DNA from: Actinoplanes derwentensis
Lineage (GTDB): Bacteria > Actinomycetota > Actinomycetes > Mycobacteriales > Micromonosporaceae
Direction of reading: 5' to 3'
Length of the DNA stretch: 64,000 bases
Assembly: GCF_900104725.1 (NCBI RefSeq)
Contig: NZ_LT629758.1
Coordinates: forward strand, 3,596,001-3,660,000
In this document: positions 17,068-27,640 of the stretch, one piece after another
Position numbering within the stretch: the first letter of the stretch is position 1
Layout: every line of letters begins with the position of its first letter
Position numbers and translations under genes: made by a program
The notes under the pieces: model-generated
What the model was told of the DNA's origin: nothing
Databases searched by the model: none
The model's input: the letters and a program-made list of their open reading frames with translations, nothing else

Positions 17068-17663
17068 CGGACCTACTGGTGTTGCACGCGTTGCGGTGCA
17101 TGGGCTTCACCGACCTGGAGCGGGTCGCCGACACCACCGGCCTGTCCACACCCGAGGCGGAGTCCCGCCTGATCGACCTGGCGGTGGCCGGCCTGGTGAC
17201 GAGGATTGCCGGCCCTTTCGGCGGCTGGGGCGTGACCCAGGCGGGCAAGGCCGAAGACGCCCGGCTGATCGCCGAGGAACTGGCCACCGCCGGTTCACGC
17301 CCTGCGGTGGCCAGTGCTTACGAGGCCTTCCTGCTGCTCAATCCCGAACTGCTGGACCTCTGCTCGGCCTGGCACATGCGCACGGTCAGCGGCGTGGCCG
17401 AGGTGAACGACCACAGCGACGCCGCCTACGACGGCCGGGTCCTGATCCGTTTCACCGATTTGGACAGCCGGGCCGCCCCGGTCTGCGTGTCCTTGACCAC
17501 CGCATTGCCACGCTTCAGCGGTTACCGTGCCCGGCTGGCAACAGCACTGGCCCGCGCCGAGTCAGGCGAGCGGGAGCATTTGACCGACACCACCACGTCG
17601 TATCACGCCGTATGGTTCCAGCTCCACGAAGACCTACTGGTCACCTTGGGCATCCCGCGATGA
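17064..17663 (+). CDS. winged-helix protein paired with PPDK-like enzyme
   Basis: 199 residues. The first 70 look like a winged-helix domain (LLVLHALRCMGFTDLERVAD, TGLSTPEAESRLIDLAVAGL, VTRIAGPFGGWGVTQAGKA). The rest is an unrecognised alpha/beta region (FLLLNPELLDLCSAWHMRTV, then VLIRFTDLDSRAAPVCVSL). It overlaps its neighbours by 4 bp on both sides (ATGA), so the three proteins are made together. It may sense a metabolite or act as an accessory module for the dikinase; no DNA target is evident. Confidence 0.65.
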   Translation: MTDLLVLHALRCMGFTDLERVADTTGLSTPEAESRLIDLAVAGLVTRIAGPFGGWGVTQAGKAEDARLIAEELATAGSRPAVASAYEAFLLLNPELLDLCSAWHMRTVSGVAEVNDHSDAAYDGRVLIRFTDLDSRAAPVCVSLTTALPRFSGYRARLATALARAESGEREHLTDTTTSYHAVWFQLHEDLLVTLGIPR

Positions 17664-19366
17664 CGTTCATCCACACGCTCACGCCCAACAACGATCCTTC
17701 CAAGACCGGTCCGAACGACCTCGATCTGCCCACCCTCAACTCACCCGACCCCGATTCGCCCGGGCTTGAGCCGCCCGGCCTTCACCTGATCGGCCCCGAA
17801 CTGCCCGAGCTTGATCCGAGAGGGCTTGATCTACCCGGCCTTGAACTGCTTGGCGCCAAGGCCCAGGGCTTGATCATCCTGATGAGTCTGGGCCTGCCGG
17901 TGCCACCCGGCTTCGTGATCACCACCGAGGCATGCCGCGCCTTCCTCCGCGACGGCTGTCTTCCGGAGTGCCTGGAGGTCGAGCTGGCCGAGGCCCTATC
18001 CGCCTTGGAGTCGTCCGTCGACCGGCTCCCGTTGCTGGTGTCGGTCCGATCAGGCGCAGCGGTCTCCATGCCCGGCATGATGAACACCTTTCTTCAGGTG
18101 GGTCGCGAAGGTCCCACCGATCCACCGCCGCAACCCTCGGCGAATCCGCCGTTCACTCAAGATCCGGCAGTTCCTGTGGGCTTCCCTTCGCTGGCTCCAC
18201 CCACGGTGGGTTCATCCACGGCGACTTCGCCCGTCCGGTCCTCAACCGCGATGGCCCCACCCACAGTGGGTTCGTCCCCCGCAGGTTCACGCGCGACGGG
18301 TTCGACCGCAACGGGTTCGCTCGGGATGGCGAAAGCACGAGACGCCGATGGTCCGTCGCTGGGGGTTCAGGTTCGACGGGCCGTCGAGGAAGTGTTCGCC
18401 TCGTGGAATACGCCGAGGGCCGTCACCTACCGGGAGTTGCATGATGTTCCGCATGACCTGGGGACGGCTGTTGTCGTGCAGGCCATGGTCTTCGGGGACC
18501 GTGACTCCCACAGTGGCAGCGGCGTGGCTTTCAGTCGTAACCCGAGCACCGGCGAGAAGTCCGTCCACGGTGACGTCCTCTTCGGTCATCAGGGCGAGGA
18601 TGTGGTCTCCGGCCGCTTCCCCACTCACCCGCTGACGGATCTGGCGGCGAGGGAGCCTTCCGTCTGGGCGGCTCTGGTCGAAGCCCTGGCCCTTCTGGAG
18701 CGCCGTTTCCGGGACGTGTGCCACGTCGAGTTCACCTACGAGTCGGGGCGGCTGTGGTTTCTGCAGGTACGCCCGGGTGGGCTGTCCGGCCGGGCTGCCG
18801 TGCGGGCGACGGTCGAGCTGACCGACGAGGGCATACTCGATCGCCGCACCGCCCTGACCCGGGTGACTCCGCAGCAGCTGAAAGCCGCCCGCACTCCGCG
18901 TATCCGTCTGGACGGCGCTCTCGAAGTCATCGCCCGGGGTGTGGCCGCGAGTCCGGGGGTAGCCACCGGACGGATCGCGGTCACCGCCGATCAAGCCGCC
19001 CGGATGGCCGTGACCGGCCCGGTGATCCTCGTCCGCCCGCACACCTCCCCGCTGGACATGCACGGTCTGGCCGCCGCCGCGGGCATCGTCACCACGGTCG
19101 GTGGCCCTACCAGCCATGCCGCAGTGGTCGCCCGTTCCCTGGGCAAACCATCGGTGGTCTCGGCCACCGCCCTCAAGGTCGACCCCACCACCGGATGTGT
19201 CCACACTCCCACCGGCCTTCTCCGAGAGGGCACTTTGATCACCATCGACGGACTCGGCGGCGAAGTGGTCCTCGGCAGCCCTCCGATCACCGCCGGTGAC
19301 ACCGATCCCCACCTAGCCCGCCTGCTCTCATGGGCCGACGAGGCAATCACCGAAGGGACTACATGA
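17660..19366 (+). CDS. truncated pyruvate phosphate dikinase-like protein
   Basis: 568 residues, versus about 880 for PPDK. A Pro/Leu/Asp-rich tail (residues 15-60) precedes the ATP-grasp start (GAKAQGLIILMSLGLPVPPGF region, then LLVSVRSGAAVSMPGMMNTF). A Ser/Thr/Ala/Pro low-complexity stretch (about 155-225) replaces part of the canonical nucleotide domain. RLWFLQVRPGG follows, and then the phosphohistidine domain with H486 in GGPTSHAAVVARSLGKPSV. The C-terminal PEP/pyruvate barrel is absent. It could transfer phosphate from ATP to H486 and on to an unknown acceptor, as in PEP-synthase-like rifampin phosphotransferases, or need a partner protein. Start chosen by the ATGA overlap. Confidence 0.75.
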   Translation: MTFIHTLTPNNDPSKTGPNDLDLPTLNSPDPDSPGLEPPGLHLIGPELPELDPRGLDLPGLELLGAKAQGLIILMSLGLPVPPGFVITTEACRAFLRDGCLPECLEVELAEALSALESSVDRLPLLVSVRSGAAVSMPGMMNTFLQVGREGPTDPPPQPSANPPFTQDPAVPVGFPSLAPPTVGSSTATSPVRSSTAMAPPTVGSSPAGSRATGSTATGSLGMAKARDADGPSLGVQVRRAVEEVFASWNTPRAVTYRELHDVPHDLGTAVVVQAMVFGDRDSHSGSGVAFSRNPSTGEKSVHGDVLFGHQGEDVVSGRFPTHPLTDLAAREPSVWAALVEALALLERRFRDVCHVEFTYESGRLWFLQVRPGGLSGRAAVRATVELTDEGILDRRTALTRVTPQQLKAARTPRIRLDGALEVIARGVAASPGVATGRIAVTADQAARMAVTGPVILVRPHTSPLDMHGLAAAAGIVTTVGGPTSHAAVVARSLGKPSVVSATALKVDPTTGCVHTPTGLLREGTLITIDGLGGEVVLGSPPITAGDTDPHLARLLSWADEAITEGTT

Positions 19367-19657
19367 CCAGGCCCAGAGAGGTTCACCGCGCCAGAGCGAT
19401 CGCGGTTTAGACCTCGTTGACCTTCGGCAGCGCGCGAGCAAAGGAGCATCCGGTGCCCCCGGACCGGGCAGTGACCCAGGACTTGAAGAGTGGTGGGCCG
19501 CGGTGATCCGGCCCCAACCGGGCGGTACCGCGGGCCGGGCCGTGACCTCTGGCCGGACGACGCCCCCGGGCCGGACGGGCCTCGGGCCAGGCGGCGGCCT
19601 TGGGAACGGGGTGGGTTCGGGAGCGGGCGGTGGGCTGGTGATCGATAGCGTTGGGGC
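19367..19657. other. 291-bp intergenic region, nothing recognised
   Basis: Very GC-rich, with many short GGGCCGG-type runs. No convincing ORF, dyad or promoter was seen. A minus-strand open frame across it has biased Pro/Ala/Arg composition and is not protein-like. Confidence 0.5.
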
Positions 19658-20047
19658 ATGTCGGAGGAGAGTGGGCGTTGGTCACGGTCGGACTGGTGGG
19701 GTGTTGTGCTGGATGCGCCGGATCCTGGGGTTTTGGCGCGGTTCTATGCGGAGCTTCGTGGGTGGACGATCTGGCGGGAAGTGCCGGGCAATGTGGTTCT
19801 CGACGCCGGTGAGGGGGTGGCCTATCTGACCGTGCAGCACAATCCGGACTATGTGCGGCCGGTCTGGCCGGGTGAGCCTGGGCGGCAGCAGATGATGCTT
19901 CACCTGGACTTCGAGGTTCCGGATCTGGCGGTGGCTGTGGCCCGGGCCGTTGAACTCGGTGCGGAGCTGACTGAGTCGCAGCCGCAGGAGAACGTTCGGG
20001 TTCTGCTCGATCCCGCGGGTCATCCGTTCTGCCTGTACACCTCCTGA
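19658..20047 (+). CDS. VOC-family (glyoxalase/bleomycin-resistance fold) protein
   Basis: 129 residues. Two beta-alpha-beta-beta-beta modules are recognisable: WWGVVLDAPDPGVLARFYAE and LDFEVPDLAVAVARAVELGA, ending RVLLDPAGHPFCLYTS, the usual C-terminus of this group. Members bind metal and small electrophiles or antibiotics; the substrate cannot be told. Monocistronic, with a short direct repeat array downstream. Confidence 0.82.
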   Translation: MSEESGRWSRSDWWGVVLDAPDPGVLARFYAELRGWTIWREVPGNVVLDAGEGVAYLTVQHNPDYVRPVWPGEPGRQQMMLHLDFEVPDLAVAVARAVELGAELTESQPQENVRVLLDPAGHPFCLYTS

Positions 20048-20064
20048 CAGAGCGCGCTTCGGGC

Positions 20065-20087
20065 GACGAGCTGACGAGCTGACGAGC
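20065..20087 (+). repeat. three tandem copies of GACGAGCT
   Basis: GACGAGCT occurs at 20065-20072 and 20073-20080, followed by GACGAGC at 20081-20087, in the short gap between the VOC and Thg1 genes. No function is apparent. Confidence 0.5.
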
Positions 20088-20126
20088 GAAAGCCTATGGC
20101 TTAAGAGCAGAACCGGAAGGCTAGCA

Positions 20127-20846
20127 ATGGATGTCGATGTCTTGGGGAACGCGCAGCGGGAGCGGGAATGGTTTCATTCGCTGACCGTTCCGCCGGGGCT
20201 CTGGACCGTGTTGCGTCTGGACGGGCGGGGGTTCTCCCGGCTCACTGCGTCGCACTATGAGAAGCCGTTCGACCGGCGGTTCGCTGATGTCATGGCGGAT
20301 ACTTCCCGGCTGCTTTTTGAGGAGTTCGGGGCTCGGTACGCGTACACGGTCAGTGATGAGATCTCCTTGCTCCTTGAACCTGGGTTTCGGCTTTTTGGGC
20401 GGGTCGTCGAGAAACTTGTCTCGGTTTCTGCGGGGATGGCCAGTGCTGGGTTCACCGGCGGGTCCGGGGTCATGGGGCACTTCGACTCGCGGGTCTGGAC
20501 GGGGGGCTCGATCGCGGAGGTCGTCGAATATTTCTCCTGGCGGCAAGCTGACGCGGCGCGGTCGGCTTTGCATGGCTGGTGCTATTGGACGCTGCGGCAG
20601 GAAGGGCTGTCCGGTAAGCAGGCGACCGGGGCTCTGGCGGGGCGGAGTACGGCCGATAAGAACGAGCTGCTGTTTCAGCACGGGGTCAACTTCAACGAGG
20701 TTCCGGACTGGCAGCGCCGCGGCGTGGGGATCTGGCGGGAGGACGGCGGGGTGCGGGTGGAATGGGAGTTGCCGATGCGGGCTGAGTACCGGGATCTTGT
20801 TGTGCGGGCGAGTGGCTGGCAGGGTGAAACTACGATCAACCGGTGA
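20127..20846 (+). CDS. Thg1-like 3'-5' RNA polymerase (tRNA(His) guanylyltransferase family)
   Basis: 239 residues with a GGAAGG ribosome site upstream. Thg1 proteins add nucleotides to tRNA 5' ends in the reverse (3'-5') direction; bacterial Thg1-like proteins are linked to repair of 5'-truncated tRNAs. The catalytic signature is intact: D32 in RLDGRGFSRLT and D77-E78 in TVSDEISLLL, the carboxylates that bind the two metals. The C-terminal Thg1C part includes STADKNELLFQHGVNFNEVP and WQRRGVGIW. The gene overlaps the next one by 4 bp. Bacteria make G-1 of tRNA(His) by transcription, so a repair role is likelier than the eukaryotic one. Confidence 0.88.
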   Translation: MDVDVLGNAQREREWFHSLTVPPGLWTVLRLDGRGFSRLTASHYEKPFDRRFADVMADTSRLLFEEFGARYAYTVSDEISLLLEPGFRLFGRVVEKLVSVSAGMASAGFTGGSGVMGHFDSRVWTGGSIAEVVEYFSWRQADAARSALHGWCYWTLRQEGLSGKQATGALAGRSTADKNELLFQHGVNFNEVPDWQRRGVGIWREDGGVRVEWELPMRAEYRDLVVRASGWQGETTINR

Positions 20847-21217
20847 TTGATTTTTCGAGTCCTTCGGTTTTCAAGCTCACGCAGGTCGACCCGGGGTCGG
20901 TGTATTCGCAGGTGGCACCGCTGCTGATCAACGGGGAGCAGTTGGTGGCGGCGTTCAAGACGGCGCGGGATTTCGTGGCGTTCACGAACAAGCGGCTGAT
21001 CGCGGCGAACGTGCAGGGTATGACCGGTAAGAAGGTGGACTTCACGTCCCTGCCGTACAACAAGATTCAAGCCTTCTCGATCGAGACGGCCGGTAACTTC
21101 GATCGGGATGCCGAGCTGGAACTGTGGTTCAGCGGGCTGGGGAAGGTGCGGCTGGAGTTCAAGGCCAGTGCTGACATCCGTCAGCTCGGCCAGATCATCG
21201 GCACGTACGTCCTGTAA
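20843..21217 (+). CDS. bacterial PH-domain protein
   Basis: 124 residues from GTG 20843, overlapping the Thg1 stop (GTGA). The sequence follows the bPH pattern: an amphipathic start, LLINGEQLVAAFKTARDFVA, FTNKRLIAANVQGMTGKKVD, then YNKIQAFSIETAGNF and a final helix IRQLGQIIGTYVL. PH-like proteins of this class bind membranes or partner proteins; no enzymatic motif. Co-translation with the Thg1-like enzyme is notable but unexplained. Confidence 0.8.
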   Translation: MIDFSSPSVFKLTQVDPGSVYSQVAPLLINGEQLVAAFKTARDFVAFTNKRLIAANVQGMTGKKVDFTSLPYNKIQAFSIETAGNFDRDAELELWFSGLGKVRLEFKASADIRQLGQIIGTYVL

Positions 21218-21221
21218 GCGG

Positions 21222-21903
21222 ATGCGTCTGATCGGGCTTCTCGGCGGCATGAGCTGGCAGTCGACCGCTGAGTACTACCGCATTCTCAACGAACTGGTCC
21301 GGGACCGGCTGGGTGGTCTGCATTCGGCGCGCTGCGTGCTGTATTCGGTGGATTTCGCGGGTGTCGAGGCGTTGCAGGCCGCCGGGCGGTGGGATGAGGC
21401 GGGCGCGCTGCTGGGTGAGGCGGCGAAAGGGCTGGAGGCGGCCGGCGCCGATTTTGTGGTCCTCTGCACCAACACGATGCACAAGGTGGCCGGGGACATC
21501 GAGAGCGCGGTCGGGATTCCGCTGCTGCATCTGGGGGACGCCACCGCAGAGGCGGTCAAACGTCACGACATCGGGACCGTCGGTCTGCTCGGCACCCGGT
21601 TCACCATGGCGGAGGAGTTCTATCGGGGCCGGATGGCCGAGCACGGTCTGACGGTGCTCGTTCCGGATGCCGAGGATCAGCGGATCGTCAACGATGTCAT
21701 CTACGGCGAACTGTGCCTGGGTGTGGTGCGGCCGGAGTCGCGGACGGCTTATCGCCGGATCATTCAGCGGCTGATCGACGACGGCGCCGAGGGGATCGTT
21801 TTCGGTTGCACCGAGATCGAGCTCCTGGTCGATCAGAGTGACAGCGGTGTGCCGGTCTTCCCGACGACGCGGCTGCATTGTGAGGCTGCGGTGGAAGCGG
21901 CGT

Positions 21904-21914
<11 letters not shown>
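21222..21914 (+). CDS. aspartate/glutamate racemase family protein
   Basis: 230 residues from ATG 21222, 4 bp after the PH-domain gene. RLIGLLGGMSWQSTAEYY at the N-terminus and the two catalytic cysteines, C82 in LCTNTMHK and about C196 in VFGCTEIELL, identify the PLP-independent Asp/Glu racemase fold (YgeA/RacD group). It would interconvert an L- and D-amino acid by two-base chemistry. Substrate not deducible. The 3' end overlaps the convergent GGDEF gene by 11 bp. Confidence 0.88.
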
Positions 21915-22861
<947 letters not shown>

Positions 22862-23048
22862 GGACGAAGCCTAGAGACAGGCGCCCTGGGTACGACGTAC
22901 GAAATCATCGTTTTGATGTTTTGCGTGGTGGCGGGCTGAACGCCGGCCTGCTGGTGGCGAACGCGGTGACGGCGTGGCTGACGGCGGTGACACTATAAAA
23001 CCGCCGTTTTAGATAACCCACGGTCACGAGATCATTACGCTCGCAAGC

Positions 23049-24274
23049 ATGAAATCGCTGCCCGTACCTGCCTGGCGTGTGCCGCCTCCACCGCCCTGGC
23101 CCTCGTCGGTGTTACCGGCCCGGCCAGCGCCGCACCGCAGACCTTGACGTTGAACAGCCCGTTCGGAGTGAGCGGTGGTGGTAACACCCTCGTCGGCACG
23201 GTTCCGGTCGCGGCGGCGGGGACGTTCCCCACGGCGCCGACGGTCCAGTTCCAGTCCGGCACCTGTGCCAACCAGTCGAAGGTGGTCTCCTCGATCGTGG
23301 TCGGTTCGGGCGGGAACCTGACCTCCGGCACGGTGACCGTGCCACCGACCGACGTGACCCGCATCTCTGGTACGAAGGTCGCGTTCAAGGTGCCGACGAA
23401 GGCGTATCCGGAACTCGACGCCGACGCCAACCCCAGCCAGATCAACACGGCCGGCCTGGTGCTGGACAGCGGGCAGTCGTCGGCGAAGTGGGCGGTCTGC
23501 CTGTACGACAACGACACCGCGTCGGGCACCCTGCTGGCGTCGACCAGTTACACCCTGATCCAGAAGCCGACAATCACCGGAGTCACCCCGTCGGCCAGCC
23601 AGGCGAGCGGCGGCACGCCGATCACCGTGACCGGAACCGGCTTCATGCCGTTCACCACACCGAACATCCCGCTCACCGCCTCGATCGGCGGGTCGCCGCT
23701 GACCAACATCAAGGTCGCGGCGAACGGTGCCAGCTTCACCGCGCTCACCGGGTCGCGCGGTCCGGGCTCCGGTCTGTACCTGACCGTCTACGCCCCCGGC
23801 GGGAAGGTGGTCAGTTCCGACCCGGACAACAACCCCGCCACGTTCGAGTCGCCGTTCCTGTTCGAGTACAGCAACGGCATCACCGTCACGCCCAATCTGG
23901 CCTCGGCCGGCAGCGCGACCACGCTCGACATCACCGGTGGTGGCTTCTCCGACCTCACCTTCGACTCCAACGGCAGCCCGACCAGTGCCAACGCGCACGT
24001 CTTCCTGGTCCGGGGCACCTACACGCCGGCCGGTAACCGGGGCATGGCCGAATGCACGAACGTCGTGGTGGTGGCCGACACCGAACTGATCTGCAACCTG
24101 GATCTGTCGGCCGGCTCGCTGAACCCGGTGACCGGCGCGGCGACGCCGAACGTTCCGGTGCCGGACGGCGCGTACACGGTCACGGTGGTGGCCAACGGCG
24201 CGACCACCGCGGGCCCGGACGCCGAACCGACGATCGTCAGCAGTGGTTCGACCTTCACGGTGGGCCCGTACTGA
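23049..24274 (+). CDS. secreted IPT/TIG-domain protein with frameshifted signal peptide
   Basis: The body (from 23144 onward) is open and encodes a Thr/Gly/Ala-rich secreted protein with Ig-like fold features: TVQFQSGTCANQSK, then a clear IPT/TIG start (KPTITGVTPSASQASGGTPI) and a second one (NGITVTPNLASAGSATTLDI). In its frame there is no start codon, although a perfect signal peptide core (CLACAASTALALVGVTGPAS, then AAP) is readable. ATG 23049 (MKSLP) is in another frame; one extra C in the CCC at 23061-23063 would join them. So the coding start is probably broken by a one-base deletion or error. Probable cell-surface or exported adhesion-like protein. Confidence 0.7.
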
Positions 24275-24283
24275 CGCACACTA

Positions 24284-24318
24284 CGACCGCCGCTCTCCTT
24301 ACCGGAGGGCGGCGGTCG
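24284..24318. terminator. strong bidirectional hairpin terminator
   Basis: CGACCGCCGC at 24284-24293 pairs with GCGGCGGTCG at 24309-24318, continued by CTCC/GGAG inside, loop TTACC. It lies between the convergent IPT/TIG and kinase genes. A short direct repeat CGGTCGCCGTTT (about 24312 and 24334) follows. Confidence 0.75.
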
Positions 24319-24343
24319 CCGTTTGAACAGCGGTCGCCGTTTA

Positions 24344-27300
24344 TCAGGCGGTCGGCAGAGCGAGGGTGAAGGTGCTGCCGCCGTTCGCGCCGGGGCGGAA
24401 ACCGGCGCTGCCGTGGTTGGCTTCGGCCAGCCCGCGCACGATGTACAACCCCAGCCCGGTCCCCTTGATCGTCATGCTGGTGTCCGGGTTGCGGGTGTAG
24501 CGGTCGAACAGTTGCGGGCGCAACTCCTCCGGAATGCCCGGCCCGTCGTCGTGCACCGCGACGGTCGCGATGTCACCCTGGCGTTCCACGGTGATCGCGG
24601 TGGCCCCGCCGGCGTACTTGGCGGCGTTGGTGCAGAAGTTCGTGACGATCTGCTGCAGGTGACTGGGGTGAACCAGCACGGTCAGGCCGGGCGGGCAGTC
24701 GATCGGCATGGACATGTCGAGGCCGGCGACCGCGTCGGCGAGCGCCTGGGCGACGTCGACCGGTTCGGGTTCGACACTGAGCTGACCGGCGTCGAGGATG
24801 CACATGGTGAGGATCTCGGCGCGCAGCAGTTCCAGTTTGCGGGCCGACCGGGCGATCACGTCGACCGCTTTGCGTTGCGGGCCGGCGAAACCGTCGGCGT
24901 CTTCGAGCAGCAGGTCGGCGTACCCGGTGATGGTGTTCAGGGGTGTCCCGATCTCGTGGGACAGCATGCCCATCAGGTCCATCTTCATGGCGTTGGCGGC
25001 CGCGAGCTGGATGTTGCTGTCCTGGAGTTCGGTGGCGCGCAGGGCGAGCTGGGAGGCGACAGCGTCGCGGTCCCGTTCGGCCGCGAGGCGAGCGGTGACG
25101 TCCTGGATCACGGCGATGAACCCGACCGGCTGGCCGTCGCTGTCCCGGACCAGGGACATGCCGACCTCGGCGTCCACGGTGCCACCGCCGGCGTGCAGCA
25201 TCCGCAGGCTGCGGTCCATCGGCAGGTCCTGGGTGAAGAGCAGCGCCGCGGCCCGCTGGTTGGCGGCCCGCTCGTCCGGGTGGGTGATCTCGTCGAAGGT
25301 CATCGTCTCCAGCTCGCCGACCTGCCGGCCGAGCATGTTGGCCAGGGCCGGGTTGACCTCCTGGAACACCCCGCTCATGGCGATCGTGGCCTGCCCGACG
25401 GTAGCCAGGGCGAACTGGGTGCGCAGCCGCTGCTCGCTGTCGGCCTGCTGCCGTTCGGCCTGTTTACGGGCGGTGACGTCGACGTTGACTTCGAGGATCG
25501 CCATCGGGGCGCCGTCCTCGCCGTACTGCATCGCCTGATGCGACAGCACGGTGATGCGGCTGCCGTCGCTGCACAGGTGGCTGACCTCGCCGCGCCACTC
25601 CCCATCGTCGGTCAGGGACCGGTCGACGAGGGTGCGCAGGACCGGGAACCGGGTGTCCAGCAGCCGGTGAGTGGGGCAGCCGACGGCGGCCTCGGCACTC
25701 CAGCCGTAGGTGGCCTCGGCTCCCCGGTTCCACCAGGTGATCCGGTCGTCGAGGTCGCGGACGATCACCGCGGTCGGCGCCAGGTCCAGCAGTTCGGCCT
25801 GCTGACGTAGCCGGGCGTGGTCGTGGTGGCGCTGGGTGACGTCACTGACGACACCGTCGATGTGCAGGAAGCCGTCCTCACGGCGCGGGTACGCGCGGCA
25901 CCACAGCCAGCGGGTCACCCCGTCGAAACCGAGGAACCGGGCTTCCACCTGGGCCGGCTGTTCGGACAGCAGCGTGCCGAAGAACGTCTGGAAGTGCTCC
26001 TGGTCGTCGGGATGGACCATGCCGACCATGAACATCAGGTCGCCGCTCTCCGGAACGGGTCCGCCGAAGACCTCGGCGTTGGGGCTGTCGTACAGCCGGT
26101 GCACCTCGCCCTCGGCGGTCACGCGCGCGGTGAACAGGTAGTCGCTCAGGTTCGACACGATCCGGTCGAACTCGCGGCGGGCCCGGCTCAGTTCGAGTTC
26201 CAGCTCTTCGGCGTGCCGGCGGTGCACGTACTGGCCGATGTATGCGGCCACCGTGTCGAGGGTGGCCAGCAGGTCGGGGTCGTGTTCGGTGTCGCGGCGG
26301 TCGAAGACGGCCAGGACGCCGACGACGTCGGTGCCGTTGCGAACCGGGACGGCGGCGGCGGTTCGCAACCCGGCCTGCCGGGCGGCCTCGGCCCGGGGAC
26401 CGCCGTGGCCCGGCACGTCGGAGATCCAGCGGCCGGTTCCGGCATCCCATTCCTCGCCGACCACGCCCTGGCCCCGGACGATGGCGCTGAACTCGGCCAT
26501 CCGCGCGGTGGTCTGCGGGTCGCGGGACCAGACGGCGAGTCGTTCCAGGTCGGCGCCGTCGGCGTCGAGGTGCCAATATTCGGCGTACGGCCATTGCAGG
26601 GTCTCGCCGACCGCCGCCACCACCGCGGTGGTCGCCTGCTCGACACTCTGCGCGGCGGCCAGCACACCGGCCACCGAGTACTCCAGGCTGCGCAGCCGCT
26701 CGCTGTGCCGGGCGGCGGTCAGGTCCCGCACGAACAGGTAGGCGGCCGGCCCGTCCGGTCGGCTGAGCACGGTGAGCGAGAACTCGACCGGGAAACGCCG
26801 GCCACCCCGCTGCAACGCTTGAAAGGCGACCCGCCGTCCGGCCGCCGCCGTCTGCGCCCCGGTCTGCGAGAGCCAGAGGGAGTACGCCGCCCGGTCCTCG
26901 GGCGCGATGACCAGTTCGCTGAAGTCCTGGCCGACGGCTTCCGCCTCGGACCAGCCGAACATCCGCTCGGCCTCGCGGTTCCAGGAGACGACCAGTCCGG
27001 CCGGGCCGGTGGCGAGGAACGCGTCGAGGGTGCTGTCGAGGATCTGCTGCACCAGGTCGGCGGCGAGGGCCGCGTCGTAGGCGCTGATCCGGGCGGCGAT
27101 CTCGGCGGTGGCGGCGACGGCCAGGTCCTCCATGGCCGCCACGTCGTCGTCGGACCAGGACTGCGGTTCGTCCCCGGCGGCGCACAGCGTACCGAGAATG
27201 TGCCCGCCAGGTGATCGCAACGGGACTCCCAGGTAGGAGATCGCCTGATAGTCCGCGATCGCCGGGCTCTCGCGCAGCAGCGGATGCTCCCGCGCGTCCG

Positions 27301-27598
27301 GCACGATCAGGGGTTGACCGCTCTCCACCACATATTTGCAGTACGAGTGGGTCAGCGGCGTCTCGACGACCTCGGCCGTGGCGCCCGGGCCGCCGCTGCT
27401 GATGAAACACTGCCGGTCCTGTTCGACGAGCGACACCAGCGTCACCTTGCCACCGACGAGGCGGGCGGCCAGTGCCGTGATCCGGTCCAGCACCGGGGAG
27501 TGCGGCAGGTCGATCAGCCCTGTCGCGGCCACGGCGGCGAGCCGGGCCGGATCCGAAACGGCCGCGGCCACGGCGCGGGACGGGACGGCGATCTTCAT
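24344..27598 (-). CDS. multi-PAS/GAF sensor histidine kinase
   Basis: 1084 residues from ATG 27598 (MKIAVPSRAVAAAV); the frame is open much further upstream, but that part is antisense to the marR gene. Domains by eye: GAF (about 15-165, LTHSYCKYVVESGQPLIV), PAS (175-300), GAF (310-455), PAS (470-590), PAS (600-715), PAS (725-845), HisKA with H881 in LSHEIGTPLNTI, and HATPase_c (FCTNAAKYAGG, DDGPGIP, GTGLGLYIV). No membrane segment and no neighbouring response regulator. Closely similar in design to the kinase at 9662-13603, so the two are probably paralogues. Confidence 0.9.
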   Translation of the reverse strand: MKIAVPSRAVAAAVSDPARLAAVAATGLIDLPHSPVLDRITALAARLVGGKVTLVSLVEQDRQCFISSGGPGATAEVVETPLTHSYCKYVVESGQPLIVPDAREHPLLRESPAIADYQAISYLGVPLRSPGGHILGTLCAAGDEPQSWSDDDVAAMEDLAVAATAEIAARISAYDAALAADLVQQILDSTLDAFLATGPAGLVVSWNREAERMFGWSEAEAVGQDFSELVIAPEDRAAYSLWLSQTGAQTAAAGRRVAFQALQRGGRRFPVEFSLTVLSRPDGPAAYLFVRDLTAARHSERLRSLEYSVAGVLAAAQSVEQATTAVVAAVGETLQWPYAEYWHLDADGADLERLAVWSRDPQTTARMAEFSAIVRGQGVVGEEWDAGTGRWISDVPGHGGPRAEAARQAGLRTAAAVPVRNGTDVVGVLAVFDRRDTEHDPDLLATLDTVAAYIGQYVHRRHAEELELELSRARREFDRIVSNLSDYLFTARVTAEGEVHRLYDSPNAEVFGGPVPESGDLMFMVGMVHPDDQEHFQTFFGTLLSEQPAQVEARFLGFDGVTRWLWCRAYPRREDGFLHIDGVVSDVTQRHHDHARLRQQAELLDLAPTAVIVRDLDDRITWWNRGAEATYGWSAEAAVGCPTHRLLDTRFPVLRTLVDRSLTDDGEWRGEVSHLCSDGSRITVLSHQAMQYGEDGAPMAILEVNVDVTARKQAERQQADSEQRLRTQFALATVGQATIAMSGVFQEVNPALANMLGRQVGELETMTFDEITHPDERAANQRAAALLFTQDLPMDRSLRMLHAGGGTVDAEVGMSLVRDSDGQPVGFIAVIQDVTARLAAERDRDAVASQLALRATELQDSNIQLAAANAMKMDLMGMLSHEIGTPLNTITGYADLLLEDADGFAGPQRKAVDVIARSARKLELLRAEILTMCILDAGQLSVEPEPVDVAQALADAVAGLDMSMPIDCPPGLTVLVHPSHLQQIVTNFCTNAAKYAGGATAITVERQGDIATVAVHDDGPGIPEELRPQLFDRYTRNPDTSMTIKGTGLGLYIVRGLAEANHGSAGFRPGANGGSTFTLALPTA

Positions 27599-27640
27599 CG
27601 ACTCCCAGTTCGGCCGGGAACGCCCCGATCTGAGAACCGG

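Noticed and set aside
19407..19685. Minus-strand ORF in the gap after the dikinase
   Set aside because: Biased Pro/Ala/Arg composition, no ribosome site and no homologous pattern.
24323..25810. 495-aa plus-strand ORF opposite the second kinase
   Set aside because: Shadow of PAS/HisKA coding sequence, no motif.
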